Of a stretch of DNA of 64,000 nt, positions 1 to 9,556 are shown in pieces (positions within the stretch are counted from its first letter, which is position 1; each line of letters opens with the position of its first letter). The stretch spans positions 186,001 to 250,000 of the forward strand of contig NZ_CALPCD010000002.1 of the NCBI RefSeq assembly GCF_943192915.1, given 5' to 3'. Under the pieces are notes generated by a model. The model made no database searches. It was given only the letters and a program-made list of their open reading frames with translations, and had not been told where the DNA came from. The position numbers and the translations under genes are program-made. The stretch is from Anaerotardibacter muris. GTDB taxonomy: Bacteria > Actinomycetota > Coriobacteriia > Coriobacteriales > Eggerthellaceae.

Positions 1-1
1 T

Positions 2-1135
2 TCGCATAATAGCGACCAGGTCGAACGCCTTTGCAACAAGGCTATTTGGATCGAAAAAGGCCACACGCGCATGATCGGCACCGCTGAAGAAGTGTGCGAG
101 ATCTACCGTTCGATCGGCGGGCGCGCTGGAAGCGAAGAGTCGGAATCGCTGGTCTATAACGTTATGAATAGCCCCATCGCACCTGATGAAGAAAGCGTTC
201 AGGTTATTTCGGGCAAGGATCGTTACGATATCGCCTCCCAGCTTTTCGAGCAGTCCTTCCCGCTCTCAAAGAAAACGTCGGTGGTAATCGCTTCAGGCGA
301 AGATGCTTCTTCGTCCCTGCTTGCTAATGCGCTTGCAGGCTCGCTCGAATCAGCACTGCTGCTGGTAAAGCATGGATCGATCCCTGAAGAGGCTCTGAAC
401 ACCCTTGAGTCCACACAAGCCAGTGAGCTTTTCGTGGTGGGCTCGGATCCCTTCGTTTCTGAAGGCGTGGTCAAAGAGCTTGCACTTCATACTGAAGCCA
501 CCATCAATATCGTTGCTGGTAATACCTTGCAAGAGCTGACCCTATCCGTGTATCGCGCTGGCATCGATTATGGATCTGGCTGGGGAGACACCGCTGTCAT
601 CACCTACGATGGCTGCATCGGCGATGTGGTTTCCTTGATGCCCTTCATCTACGCGAACAAGGCTCCCCTGTTCTTCAGTGTCGCGAACAATCAATTAACT
701 GAGGAAGTGAGCGATCTGTTTGCTACCAAGCAGTTCAACCGCTTGATATCTTTAGGCGGCCTGAGCTTTGATCTTATCGACCACTACAAAGAACAGAGCT
801 TCGAAGTTACCAGGATCGTGGGAAGCAGCTTGGCGGATGCGAGCCGCATGATCAATGAGTGGCAAACTGAACAAGGTCTTGCTCCCAAGGATGAAGTGGT
901 GGTTGCTTCGGTCTGGGGGCTGCACGATGTCTTGTCCATCGGTGCCTATCTGGGATTGCGCGGAGCATTCATCTGGCTCGAAGACTCCCAAAGCTTGGAC
1001 AGCATCGCGAACATCCTTGGCTTCGTTCAGGATCACGCCGCGCATCTTGACCAGGTCACTTTCATTGGCGATGACACGCGCTCCAACAAGAATGACCAAC
1101 AATTGATCGCGAAGGCACTCAAAGCTGCTCGCTAG
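2..1135 (+). CDS. Polysaccharide/teichoic acid ABC exporter ATPase C-terminus fused to a CWB2 domain (5' partial)
   Basis: The reading frame is open to the left edge, so this is the 3' part of a longer gene. The first ~25 residues (SHNSDQVERLCNKAIWIEKG, then MIGTAEEV) match the segment after the H-loop of TagH/Wzt-type ATPases that power export of wall polymers. From about residue 70 a CWB2 (cell wall-binding repeat 2) pattern follows: ISGKDRYDIASQLF, then VVIASGEDASSSLLANAL, then ELFVVGSDPFVSEGVVKEL, with further weaker copies to the C-terminus. No transmembrane helix separates ATPase and CWB2, so the domain should face the cytoplasm, unlike the usual exported CWB2 proteins. It may recognise the polymer, as the C-terminal domain of Wzt does (inference). 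The permease and Walker A/B motifs are outside the window. Its stop overlaps the convergent next gene. Confidence 0.8.
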   Translation, partial: SHNSDQVERLCNKAIWIEKGHTRMIGTAEEVCEIYRSIGGRAGSEESESLVYNVMNSPIAPDEESVQVISGKDRYDIASQLFEQSFPLSKKTSVVIASGEDASSSLLANALAGSLESALLLVKHGSIPEEALNTLESTQASELFVVGSDPFVSEGVVKELALHTEATINIVAGNTLQELTLSVYRAGIDYGSGWGDTAVITYDGCIGDVVSLMPFIYANKAPLFFSVANNQLTEEVSDLFATKQFNRLISLGGLSFDLIDHYKEQSFEVTRIVGSSLADASRMINEWQTEQGLAPKDEVVVASVWGLHDVLSIGAYLGLRGAFIWLEDSQSLDSIANILGFVQDHAAHLDQVTFIGDDTRSNKNDQQLIAKALKAAR

Positions 1136-2406
1136 TCGCCCTTACGCGTAAAGACATTCCTTAAAGATCGCATCGGAGCAGTCAAGGCGCGGCCAGCCTT
1201 GAAGCTTACACTGCCACGAATATCGTCGATCGTGCCCAGGAGATGATCGATGGCATCACGATTTTCTCGAGTCCATTCGAACAGTGCGATGTACTCATAC
1301 CACGTTTTCCAGAAACGCTGAGCAAAGCGTTCTTGCTGCATCAGCGTTTTCGTATAGCCTCGATAAGGGAATGAGATATCTCCGCGTGGCTGTGCCTGAG
1401 CGAAGATCTGGTCGACTTGCGATCCCATGTCGAACTGCTCCCTGAGCCCAGCAAGATTGGCCTGCAGGTAGACAGAGGCCTGCTCGTAACCGTCCAACAA
1501 AGCAGAGACGATCTGGTCTGCAGACATCTTCGCACCGCCGCGTCCTGAGAAATTCGCATATTGCGCCGCTTGGATGTTCTTGTCATTCAAGTAGCCGAAT
1601 CCGCCCAAATAGTCATAGACGAAAACGGGCGTGGCCGAACACAAACAATACTGCACGGTCTTGCCGATGGTCACCACTACATCGGCCTGTGCGATCACCT
1701 CGGGGGTGACCTCGCGCTCGTTTGCTCCAGCACCAATATGGAGCACCTCGCAACCTTGACTCTTCAACATATCCATGGCTTGATATGCTTCTTCAGGCAG
1801 GTGACTCGAAACGAATAAGATCGATCCAGGCTTTGCACCTTGCGCAAGCGCAGGGCGGTCGAAGGCGAACTGCTGCGGCGCAGGATTAGGAAAGACCACT
1901 TGTGGGATAGCCGCATTGCGGTCAGCATCATAATAGGGTTCCATCACCTCACGCGCTTCAGAAGAAACAAACACCTCGAGCGAAGCTAACGACTCTTCCA
2001 GAAGCGGGATATAAGGATATTCGTCACTCACTTCTTCCATGGCACCCATGTGGTTAAAGATGAAGCAAGGCATTTCCTTCAACAAGATTTGCTGCTGCTC
2101 TTCGGTCGCACCATTGAACTGGTCGAGCGCCGCCACGATAGATAGTGGTAAGATCTGGGAGTTCACCCAGATGTAATCGAACGAATACAGATCGAACTGA
2201 GCATCTTCATCGAAGACGACATCAATGGCAAGTCGCTCGAACATCTCCTTTGCAGGATTAGCGAAGGAAGTCGAGAACACGGTGACCGCGGCGCCCTTTT
2301 CCTTCAAGCAGGAAGCAAGCTGCGCCGCCACCACCGTCGATCCCATGATCTGGGAGATGGTAGTGTGCGTGATCAAGATTCGCTTTTTTCGAAGCCCGCC
2401 ATTCAT
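1132..2406 (-). CDS. GT-B type glycosyltransferase, cell-surface polymer locus
   Basis: 424 residues from an ATG. The N-terminus (KKRILITHTTISQIMGSTVV, followed by AAQLASCLKEKGAAVTVFS) is the Rossmann start and donor-side loop of GT-B glycosyltransferases. A second Rossmann-like half follows at about residues 195-290 (ILFVSSHLPEEA, then VVVTIGKTVQYCLCSATPVFVYDYLGG), which fits nucleotide-sugar binding and a retaining GT4-like enzyme. There are no membrane segments. It is the last gene of a long minus-strand glycosyltransferase run, and its stop codon shares the CTAG tetranucleotide with the convergent exporter gene. Sugar donor and acceptor cannot be read from the sequence. Confidence 0.65.
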   Translation of the reverse strand: MNGGLRKKRILITHTTISQIMGSTVVAAQLASCLKEKGAAVTVFSTSFANPAKEMFERLAIDVVFDEDAQFDLYSFDYIWVNSQILPLSIVAALDQFNGATEEQQQILLKEMPCFIFNHMGAMEEVSDEYPYIPLLEESLASLEVFVSSEAREVMEPYYDADRNAAIPQVVFPNPAPQQFAFDRPALAQGAKPGSILFVSSHLPEEAYQAMDMLKSQGCEVLHIGAGANEREVTPEVIAQADVVVTIGKTVQYCLCSATPVFVYDYLGGFGYLNDKNIQAAQYANFSGRGGAKMSADQIVSALLDGYEQASVYLQANLAGLREQFDMGSQVDQIFAQAQPRGDISFPYRGYTKTLMQQERFAQRFWKTWYEYIALFEWTRENRDAIDHLLGTIDDIRGSVSFKAGRALTAPMRSLRNVFTRKGD

Positions 2407-2486
2407 AGCAAAACCAACCTCTTTATTTCTGTACCTCTACGCATAGAGAACGTTGTCTGCGAAGAAGCTATTAAACGTATTCCTTG

Positions 2487-3803
2487 TTATTCAAACGCAA
2501 AAAAATCAGGTTTTCTTCGAGACAATCCTGAAATATTCGAAGAATGCGCGACAAATACAACAGCGTCAATATCAGCGTCGCAATTTGCCAAAATCTGCTC
2601 TAATGTATCTGAGCTTGTGTCACCCATTGACAAGCTAATTCCTTGTACGAGGCTATTACACGATAACGGCAAAAAGTATTGCAGAGCACCACCATATGAG
2701 TCGCTTAGAAGAAGAACGTTCTTATCCCCGTTTCCGGTTTTTATCGTGGCGCCTTCGAGTGTTTCGGAGTAAAGCGTGTAAGCATTGTAGTGTCTCTCTA
2801 AACTACCAGCGTCAAAATATCGAACATGCTCACCCATTATCCATTCATGATTTCTGTAATCGACTATAGTCGAGTCTAGTCCATTGCTCACACCAACAAA
2901 CGGCTCGGCAACGTTCATCGAAGCACTTCGCGCATAAGCGCCCGAATACGGTTCACCTGCAATATCAAAACAATAACCCGCATCCCGCTGCGGTAAGTTA
3001 AGAGACTCTGCAATTTGATAATATGCACGTGCAGCCCCTCTATTATTCCAATGATGATCAAAACGATAATAGTCTGCTAGATACTTTGCCTCATCTTGGT
3101 CACCATTGTATTGAGCAAAGAGATATTTAGAATTCGTCGAACCGCCTTTATCTTCTAATGCACTGTCCACGATTTCCTGCACCTTTGCATAAGAGATGCT
3201 CTCGCATGTCAGATCGTTCAAAGGAGAGTAAAGTGCGGTATCCCACCCTGGAGCAAAATATGTAACAAAATCTATATCGGGATGAGCTTTAGAAAATTCA
3301 TCTAAGTGTTTGATATAATTTTGAAACGCCTGTTCAGTTTCCTGGGTCATGCGCTGAGGTATTGGAAGAATTCTGTCTTGTCTAGGGATATAGCAGTATG
3401 CCGATCCGAAAAACGCTGGATAACTCTCCCAATTAAACAGCGCGTTCGAAGCCTCGATGCATTGACGCTGTAACGCGCCATTCATATAGATTACTTGCGC
3501 TTTGACGGGTATGTTATTTCCGATTTTGTTCTCCAAAGCAGATTGAAGTGTCTTTGAAGCGTACCCATCTAAATTCAAGCTTTCCTCGATGTTCGTTTCT
3601 ACAAGACCGCCCGTTAAATAAGCAGAGTCTTCAGCGGTTAACCAACTAGGAAGGTCGACTCCCCCGCTTCCAATCACAAACACACCAAAAGGACCAAGAA
3701 GAAAAATGCAAACGATCACTGCAAAAATCAGATTACGGGACTTCATCGCTACGCCAGTAAAACCAGTATCGTTGCTCTTATATTCAGGTGATACTAAAGA
3801 CAA
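2487..3803 (-). CDS. DHHW-motif SGNH-like protein, predicted polysaccharide O-acetylation partner
   Basis: 438 residues. One hydrophobic segment at about residues 25-47 anchors the protein, with the rest extracytoplasmic. A DHHW motif lies at residues 249-252 (RFDHHWNNRGA), followed by a late SGNH-like nucleophile block (NVLLLSDSYGG, about residues 364-374). This is the arrangement of AlgJ/AlgX-like and DHHW-family proteins that work with an MBOAT acyltransferase to move acetyl groups onto exported polymers. The MBOAT gene lies 26 bp upstream, supporting that pairing. The start used is TTG at 3803, preceded by a GAGAAGG ribosome site. An in-frame ATG at 3746 would remove the first 19 residues and still keep the anchor. 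The acceptor polymer is unknown. Confidence 0.8.
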   Translation of the reverse strand: MSLVSPEYKSNDTGFTGVAMKSRNLIFAVIVCIFLLGPFGVFVIGSGGVDLPSWLTAEDSAYLTGGLVETNIEESLNLDGYASKTLQSALENKIGNNIPVKAQVIYMNGALQRQCIEASNALFNWESYPAFFGSAYCYIPRQDRILPIPQRMTQETEQAFQNYIKHLDEFSKAHPDIDFVTYFAPGWDTALYSPLNDLTCESISYAKVQEIVDSALEDKGGSTNSKYLFAQYNGDQDEAKYLADYYRFDHHWNNRGAARAYYQIAESLNLPQRDAGYCFDIAGEPYSGAYARSASMNVAEPFVGVSNGLDSTIVDYRNHEWIMGEHVRYFDAGSLERHYNAYTLYSETLEGATIKTGNGDKNVLLLSDSYGGALQYFLPLSCNSLVQGISLSMGDTSSDTLEQILANCDADIDAVVFVAHSSNISGLSRRKPDFFAFE

Positions 3804-3829
3804 TTCACTACCTTCTCGTTATACAAATC

Positions 3830-5356
3830 CTAAAACTGGAAGTAAATGAACGGATTGTACGAACTGGAAACTATTGAAAAAGAAGAGAGGACCAGAATAG
3901 CAATGAGCGCAAGATCAACCGCGATATTCACCATGGTCACCACGCGCATACGCGCAGGAATCACCGAAACTGATCGGGCGATCTGAACCTGACACACGGG
4001 AACAGCTTCGTTTCCTTTTTCAGGAGCTGCAATTACATTACAATCCGATGCTCCCTCTGCCCATAATTGTATCTTCTTACGCAACCAAGGTGCCCAAGGC
4101 AACGATCCGATAATCATTACTGGAATTAGAGAAATATAGCTCCAAGACTGAAGCTCCCATAAAGTTGATGTGCCCGTAAGTCCATATGCACCAAATAGTG
4201 CCGCAGTCCATTGAAGAACATTTTGCAGACCTGTCACGGAGAATAAGAGCCAGCCAAAGATGAAAAGCACGATACACCAAACGTGGCTAACGAACGAAGG
4301 AAGCTTATTGAGCACTTTCATCATGAAGAATTTCTCAAAAAGGATAAGGGCACCCCAATAGATGCCCCACAGCATAAAATTCCAGGCAGCACCGTGCCAA
4401 ATGCCCGTAAGAGCCCACACAACCATCGTATTGAATACAAACCGCGGCTGCTTTACACGATTGCCGCCTAAAGGAATATAAACATAATCCCGGAAAAAGC
4501 CCCCTAAAGACATATGCCATCGACGCCAGAATTCTGTTGCCGACTTCGAGATATAAGGATAATTAAAGTTTCTTGGGTAATCGAAACCCATCATCTTACC
4601 TAGCCCAATAGCCATATCGGAATAGCCCGAAAAATCGAAATAAATTTGAAAAGTATAAGCTAAGACTCCTGACAGACAACCAATAAAACCGATATCAGCA
4701 GCCTCTTTCATTAATAAGGAATCTGCTAAAATACCAGCGATATTGGCAAGGAGAACCTTCTTGCCAAGACCCACAATAAAAAGTCTAAGTCCTTGAGTGA
4801 ACCCATCCATAGTTACCACGCGATGGTCGATAGCATGCTCAATATCGGCATACCGAACAATTGGGCCTGCAACCAACTGAGGGAACATGGCGATATACAT
4901 ACCCATATAGAGCGGATTCTTTTGAGCGACAACTCTGCCACGGTATACATCAACGATGTAAGTAATCGCCTGAAGGGTAAAGAAAGAAATACCAATCGGA
5001 AGGGCTAATTCGAGCTCTGCAAGAAATTCTTCACCAAGTGCACGATTTATATTGAATGCAAGGAAACCCTGATATTTATAAAATCCAAGTACGAGCAAGT
5101 TCGCAATGATTGCCAACACGAGCACCGTCTTCTTGGAAAAACGCTGATTTGTCTTGGATATTCCCAGGCCCGCAAGCCAGTTCACTGCGATCGAGCCAAT
5201 CATCAGAAACACATAAACGGGCTCTCCCCACGCATAAAACAATAATGAGAAAGCGAGCAGAACAATATTTTTTACAGCGAGTGAAGGTACTAAGAAATAG
5301 ATAGCAAAAAAGAGCGGAAGAAATCCAAATAGAAAAATTGTGCTCGAAAACACCAC
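3830..5356 (-). CDS. MBOAT family membrane O-acyltransferase (AlgI/DltB/PatA-like)
   Basis: 508 residues with the usual AlgI-like start (MVFSSTIFLFGFLPLFFAIY) from a GTG codon, and many membrane segments. The signature block FWRRWHMSLGGFFRDYVYIP (residues 277-296, with His281) is followed by the invariant histidine region GIWHGAAWNFMLWG (His321). The family passes acyl groups, usually acetyl, across the membrane to extracytoplasmic acceptors. The DHHW gene directly downstream is the expected partner. Placement among glycosyltransferases and lic genes suggests O-acetylation of the same wall polymer. A less likely role is peptidoglycan O-acetylation. The C-terminal ~90 residues contain an unusual hydrophilic stretch before the last membrane helix. 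Confidence 0.9.
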   Translation of the reverse strand: MVFSSTIFLFGFLPLFFAIYFLVPSLAVKNIVLLAFSLLFYAWGEPVYVFLMIGSIAVNWLAGLGISKTNQRFSKKTVLVLAIIANLLVLGFYKYQGFLAFNINRALGEEFLAELELALPIGISFFTLQAITYIVDVYRGRVVAQKNPLYMGMYIAMFPQLVAGPIVRYADIEHAIDHRVVTMDGFTQGLRLFIVGLGKKVLLANIAGILADSLLMKEAADIGFIGCLSGVLAYTFQIYFDFSGYSDMAIGLGKMMGFDYPRNFNYPYISKSATEFWRRWHMSLGGFFRDYVYIPLGGNRVKQPRFVFNTMVVWALTGIWHGAAWNFMLWGIYWGALILFEKFFMMKVLNKLPSFVSHVWCIVLFIFGWLLFSVTGLQNVLQWTAALFGAYGLTGTSTLWELQSWSYISLIPVMIIGSLPWAPWLRKKIQLWAEGASDCNVIAAPEKGNEAVPVCQVQIARSVSVIPARMRVVTMVNIAVDLALIAILVLSSFSIVSSSYNPFIYFQF

Positions 5357-5475
5357 TGGATACTAAATCCTTTACAAAATGCTTTACCTGCAAATATGTT
5401 AGCTCAATGCCCAGCCGCACAGACATCCGCTCATTTAAGGAGCGGGATTTCAGGAGGAACGGTCTCCTAAAGTGT

Positions 5476-7362
5476 CTAACGCAGACTAACCCCTAGATAG
5501 TTTTCCCAGAATTCCCATGAGATCAATTCGGGTTGAGCCTGCTTATAGGCTTCCCTTACCTGGCGACCTTGTTCGGCGTAAGCCTTCTTCAAGCCCTTCC
5601 AACGCTTCATGAGTGCTGCATAGCGGTCATGATCGATCGTACGCACATTGGCAACGCTGCCATGATGATCAACAGCCACGATGCTATCGGTTAGAAGCGA
5701 ATCCCATGCGAAATTAGCCGAGCTGGTATAGACTGCATTGCCACGCTTCTTGCGCAGCAGGGCCTTGGGAAGACGGTGACGGTCATAGGGCAAAGTGCGC
5801 CATACCTTGATGAAAGCGTTGGCCAGTGATCCGACATTGTCGCCTTTCGCATACTTTTCTGCAACCTGCTCAAGGCCTGGCACGTCCATCTGGGAAAGGT
5901 CGACCATCTTTTCGTTCTTAGCACCTTTTTCCTTCATGATCACATCGCCATTAGGTTGCTTGATGAAGTCAGGGCCTTTGAGATAGTCTTCGATGGCATC
6001 AAGGAGCAGCTCCACCGTATCGTAGGCCATAAATCTCATGTTGAAGCGGATGTCGCGATCGACGCGCGCCATGAAGAGCTTCTCGCTAGCGATATCGTCC
6101 GCCGCGATCGAGATGAGGTAGTTCCTAACATATTGATAGCAGTCGACCGACGCCCTGAAGCGCTCTCCAAAGCCTTCGTGCCAAACGCAAATGCCGTTCA
6201 TGGTCATGTACTTCGCCTTAGCGCGCAGACCAAAATCAACGTCGTCACAGCGAATGAAGAGCGGCAAGGGAAGGCCACTTTCTTCGATCTTCTTAACGGG
6301 AATGCAGTTGAACCACCACGCACCATAGGCATTGGGAACCTCAACGCTGATCGCTTCATTCGTGACGATGTCTTCGGCACGATCCACGAAAAGATCCGAC
6401 TTCACCTTGTGATAACCGCCAGAACGGCGAACATAGGAAACGTCTTCATACTGCCTGTTGGGTTCGCCGAGCGCGAGCATCGCACCATTGATGAAAGCGT
6501 CCTTATATTCGTCCTGCACCAAAGAGAGCAGGTTAAAGGTCCTCTTTATAGATTCAGAAGAGATGCTCACATCATCGTCCATGAGCAGGACGTGCGTGAT
6601 GCCGCGCTTTGATGCCATCGACTCCATCATGCCACGAGCGAACCCTCCAGCACCACCCGTGTTCTTATTGGGCACGATATGCACGTGTTCGCTCTCGAGC
6701 GCTGCTGCATCGAGCGTCTGACCATTATCCACAACGAACATCTCGAAATGCTGCGCGATCGGGTCGTCGCATGAAAGGATCTCTTGCTTCACAAGCTCGA
6801 TGTTGGGAACGATATATTCTTCCTTCTGGAAAGTGGTGGTGCACAGTGAAAGCACAACGGGATTGATCTTGCTCTCGTCAACGGTCACGCGATAGGCACC
6901 GCGCGCAAGGTTCATCGGCTCGTGGGCTTCAAGGGTGAAGCCCACGACCTGTTTATCAGTGGCGGGCATCGGGATGACAAGCTTATACGAGCCAGTCTTG
7001 GTCATTTCAACTTCAAGGGCAACCAGACGAACACCGCTTTCAATGGGCTGCGTTTCCGTATCGCCTGAAGAGCGTCCCACCCACTGAAAAACGCCGTCGA
7101 GACTGCTCAGTTCAAGTTCAAGAAAAATGTTCTCTACCTGCGCGTACTGCTTCCACTTCCCCAACGAGCAGGCATTGAAATAGGTGAAGAAGTCAAGTGA
7201 ACCTGAAAAGGTGAGTCCCTCAGCGCTTGGCTGGAAGCTTGAGGTGCTGGGATTAGCCCCTTCCTCGCCCATGACGTGCTTGCAGAATAATTCCCATCCG
7301 CCCAAAGGGTCGGGAACGGCAGGAAGAACGATGTTGGATAGAGTGTGATTCACTACGCCCAT
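5476..7362 (-). CDS. GlfT2-like galactofuranosyltransferase (GT2)
   Basis: 628 residues from ATG 7362. A longer in-frame start at 7500 would overlap the upstream gene, and the family start fits MGVVNHTLSNIVLPAVPDP better. An N-terminal beta-rich domain (about residues 1-165) precedes a GT2 domain beginning PVVLSLCTTTFQKEEYIVPN. The metal-binding triad DDD is at residues 262-264, and the acceptor-side blocks AYGAWWFNCIPVK, FIRCDDVDFGLRAK and WHEGFGERF follow. This architecture is that of mycobacterial GlfT2 and other galactofuranosyl polymerases, so UDP-galactofuranose is the likely donor (inference). No UDP-galactopyranose mutase is present in the window. No membrane segment is seen. Confidence 0.8.
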   Translation of the reverse strand: MGVVNHTLSNIVLPAVPDPLGGWELFCKHVMGEEGANPSTSSFQPSAEGLTFSGSLDFFTYFNACSLGKWKQYAQVENIFLELELSSLDGVFQWVGRSSGDTETQPIESGVRLVALEVEMTKTGSYKLVIPMPATDKQVVGFTLEAHEPMNLARGAYRVTVDESKINPVVLSLCTTTFQKEEYIVPNIELVKQEILSCDDPIAQHFEMFVVDNGQTLDAAALESEHVHIVPNKNTGGAGGFARGMMESMASKRGITHVLLMDDDVSISSESIKRTFNLLSLVQDEYKDAFINGAMLALGEPNRQYEDVSYVRRSGGYHKVKSDLFVDRAEDIVTNEAISVEVPNAYGAWWFNCIPVKKIEESGLPLPLFIRCDDVDFGLRAKAKYMTMNGICVWHEGFGERFRASVDCYQYVRNYLISIAADDIASEKLFMARVDRDIRFNMRFMAYDTVELLLDAIEDYLKGPDFIKQPNGDVIMKEKGAKNEKMVDLSQMDVPGLEQVAEKYAKGDNVGSLANAFIKVWRTLPYDRHRLPKALLRKKRGNAVYTSSANFAWDSLLTDSIVAVDHHGSVANVRTIDHDRYAALMKRWKGLKKAYAEQGRQVREAYKQAQPELISWEFWENYLGVSLR

Positions 7363-7447
7363 GTTGCGCTCCGAACGATCCAAAGTTGAATGATCTTGCC
7401 TTCCATCATAGCAAACACTCCCCTGTTCGCGGCTGCTCTGCTTTGCT

Positions 7448-9538
7448 TTAGGAGCTCTGTAGGTCCTGGATCTTGTAAAGCCGCATGTTCTCACTTGCAA
7501 GAACTAGTTCGAAGCCTGGCGTATCATCCGCGATAGACTCGATACCCACCCACTGCTCGGGCTTATAGCCTGAGGTGAAGCTCATCTCTTCAGGATCGAT
7601 GGTCAAGATAAGAACATAATCCGCGCTCGTTTCTTCAACAGCCCTCTTCACCTGGTCATTGGTAGAAATATCTGACAACCCTTCGCGCAAGATCGCACTC
7701 TGCTGAGATTCGCCCAACTTGCCATAGCCAGAAATAGAGCGGTAATAGACTGGGAAATCGCTCATGCCATAGGCCATCATCGATCCATCGTGAGGCAAAT
7801 TCAGCACCACGTCATCTTCGCCGACAATTGCTTTAGCCTGTTCGATGAAATCCTTCTCTGAGTCGGGGTAAGCAACGGCGATCTGACGCGCTGCATGAGT
7901 TGCTGTGATGTTCTGCACGTGCTTGAAGAATGGCAGGTTGCCCGGAGCTACAGGCGAATAGATCGCGATGCACACGACCACGACGGTTGCCACGAAGATG
8001 ATCTTGTTCCGCTTGGTTTGCTGACCTTTCCGAAGTGCAGGCTTGAACAGGTCAAAAAGATGCTGAATGACCTTTACCAGCGCATAGAGACCTAACGCCG
8101 CAAGAGGCACGCCAGCCATTCCTACGATCGCTGCCGCACGGTAAGGGTCGGTGTACCAGAAGCCTGAAAGAAAATGCTTGAGCCAGCAATCACCCAGCGA
8201 GGCTGCGACGACGAAGATGCAACAAGCAAAAAGATACGAGAAGATGAGCCAGGTGAAGTTCCTTTTCTTCGCAAGGATATAGATGCAACCAATCGCTACC
8301 ATCAAAGCGACCACATATTGCTGGAGGGGCAATGCCAAAGACATGCTCAAGCAACTGGCCATCGCTTGGGTAGGCATCAGGATGGGCGTCCAATAGTAAT
8401 TGACGGTCGATTGCATGAAGGGAAGGCTAAAGAGAACCCACCAAGCAACCGCGATAAGAGCGATGATCGCAATACCAAAAAGGAATCGAGAAAGCGAAGT
8501 TGAGCGTTGAGCCAAAGAGGGGCGCTTTTTCATGCGGACCTTGCGCAGCGCTGCAGCTGCCGCCCTAGATCCTTCACTGACCACATAGGGAGCGAGTAAG
8601 ACCACTGCAACGAACACCGCGCTTGGCTGACAAAACGCCTCTGCCAACACACCGCACAAGAAGATAAGAGCAAAAGAGACCCTCCATCGTTTCGTGGCAT
8701 CGCGCTTGGTTGCGAACAGGAACGATGCGCACAGAAGCGGCGTCATGGTCATGGAAATAAGATTCGGGTAAAGCGGCCAATGTGCAAGCAAGACCCAGGG
8801 GTATGCGCCAAAAGCAAAGGTGACGAACGCACCGATGATGAGCGCTTTTCGGTTCGAAGCGAAGAGCGCACGCAGAAGAAGGCACATCGAGAGCGCATAG
8901 ACGAACACCACGAAGACGAAATTCGTCGCATTCGCAGCAACGGGCACCGACACGCGCAGAAGCGAAACCGGGAAAGCGCTTATGGCGTGCCAAGCAGCTG
9001 GATAGTACACCCCCAACAGAGTGAAGGCTGAAGGATAGTCGCTCGCACCATCAAGGTAGACCGATCCATTGAGCGAAGACCATACTCCCGAATCGACGAA
9101 GCTGCGAATAAGGTTGTAGTGGAAGACATTATCGTAGGTTTCAGCCGCATGACCCATTGATGGCATCGCGGCCAAATAGAAGAACGCATAGAGTCCAAAG
9201 CCAACCGCCACGTAGAGCAAAGGTACCAGACCAAGCTTGCCTTCTGGTTCGTCATCAAACCGCGAGGCGCTCGTTGCTCGCTTCCGCGAGCGCAGTACCC
9301 CTACGCCATAGACGACCAGCGCAAAGAGAAGAACGGGCAACCCGATGGTCCACCCTGTTGCCGTTATGCCTGCCTTGCTATAAAGAACCCCCAAAATGCT
9401 ATAGAGCAAGATAGAGAGCAGGGGGGCAAAGGCTATGGCCTTCCAGCAGGAAAGATGGGCAGCGCGCAACAACAACGTGCTGGGAAGGTACAGAACGAGC
9501 GTGATCAATGCGCATGACAAGATGAATTCAAGAACCAT
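7448..9538 (-). CDS. Polytopic membrane protein, DUF6541-like, glycopolymer locus
   Basis: 696 residues. Roughly a dozen or more hydrophobic helices run from the N-terminus (MVLEFILSCALITLVLYLPS) to about residue 540, followed by an extracytoplasmic C-terminal domain of ~150 residues (KDFIEQAKAIVGEDDVVLNL onward). The layout resembles GT-C type membrane glycosyltransferases and the actinobacterial DUF6541 family. The segment MGHAAETYDNVFHYNLIRSF in the first large loop has the acidic residues expected of such enzymes. It is 18 bp downstream of the tandem GT2 gene and upstream of the GlfT2-like gene, so a role in building the surface polymer is likely. The sugar lipid used and the reaction are not determinable. 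Confidence 0.6.
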   Translation of the reverse strand: MVLEFILSCALITLVLYLPSTLLLRAAHLSCWKAIAFAPLLSILLYSILGVLYSKAGITATGWTIGLPVLLFALVVYGVGVLRSRKRATSASRFDDEPEGKLGLVPLLYVAVGFGLYAFFYLAAMPSMGHAAETYDNVFHYNLIRSFVDSGVWSSLNGSVYLDGASDYPSAFTLLGVYYPAAWHAISAFPVSLLRVSVPVAANATNFVFVVFVYALSMCLLLRALFASNRKALIIGAFVTFAFGAYPWVLLAHWPLYPNLISMTMTPLLCASFLFATKRDATKRWRVSFALIFLCGVLAEAFCQPSAVFVAVVLLAPYVVSEGSRAAAAALRKVRMKKRPSLAQRSTSLSRFLFGIAIIALIAVAWWVLFSLPFMQSTVNYYWTPILMPTQAMASCLSMSLALPLQQYVVALMVAIGCIYILAKKRNFTWLIFSYLFACCIFVVAASLGDCWLKHFLSGFWYTDPYRAAAIVGMAGVPLAALGLYALVKVIQHLFDLFKPALRKGQQTKRNKIIFVATVVVVCIAIYSPVAPGNLPFFKHVQNITATHAARQIAVAYPDSEKDFIEQAKAIVGEDDVVLNLPHDGSMMAYGMSDFPVYYRSISGYGKLGESQQSAILREGLSDISTNDQVKRAVEETSADYVLILTIDPEEMSFTSGYKPEQWVGIESIADDTPGFELVLASENMRLYKIQDLQSS

Positions 9539-9556
9539 GGACTATCCGTATATCGC

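Noticed and set aside
7363..7500. Longer start of the GlfT2-like gene
   Set aside because: It would overlap the end of the upstream gene, and the added 46 residues look unlike the family.
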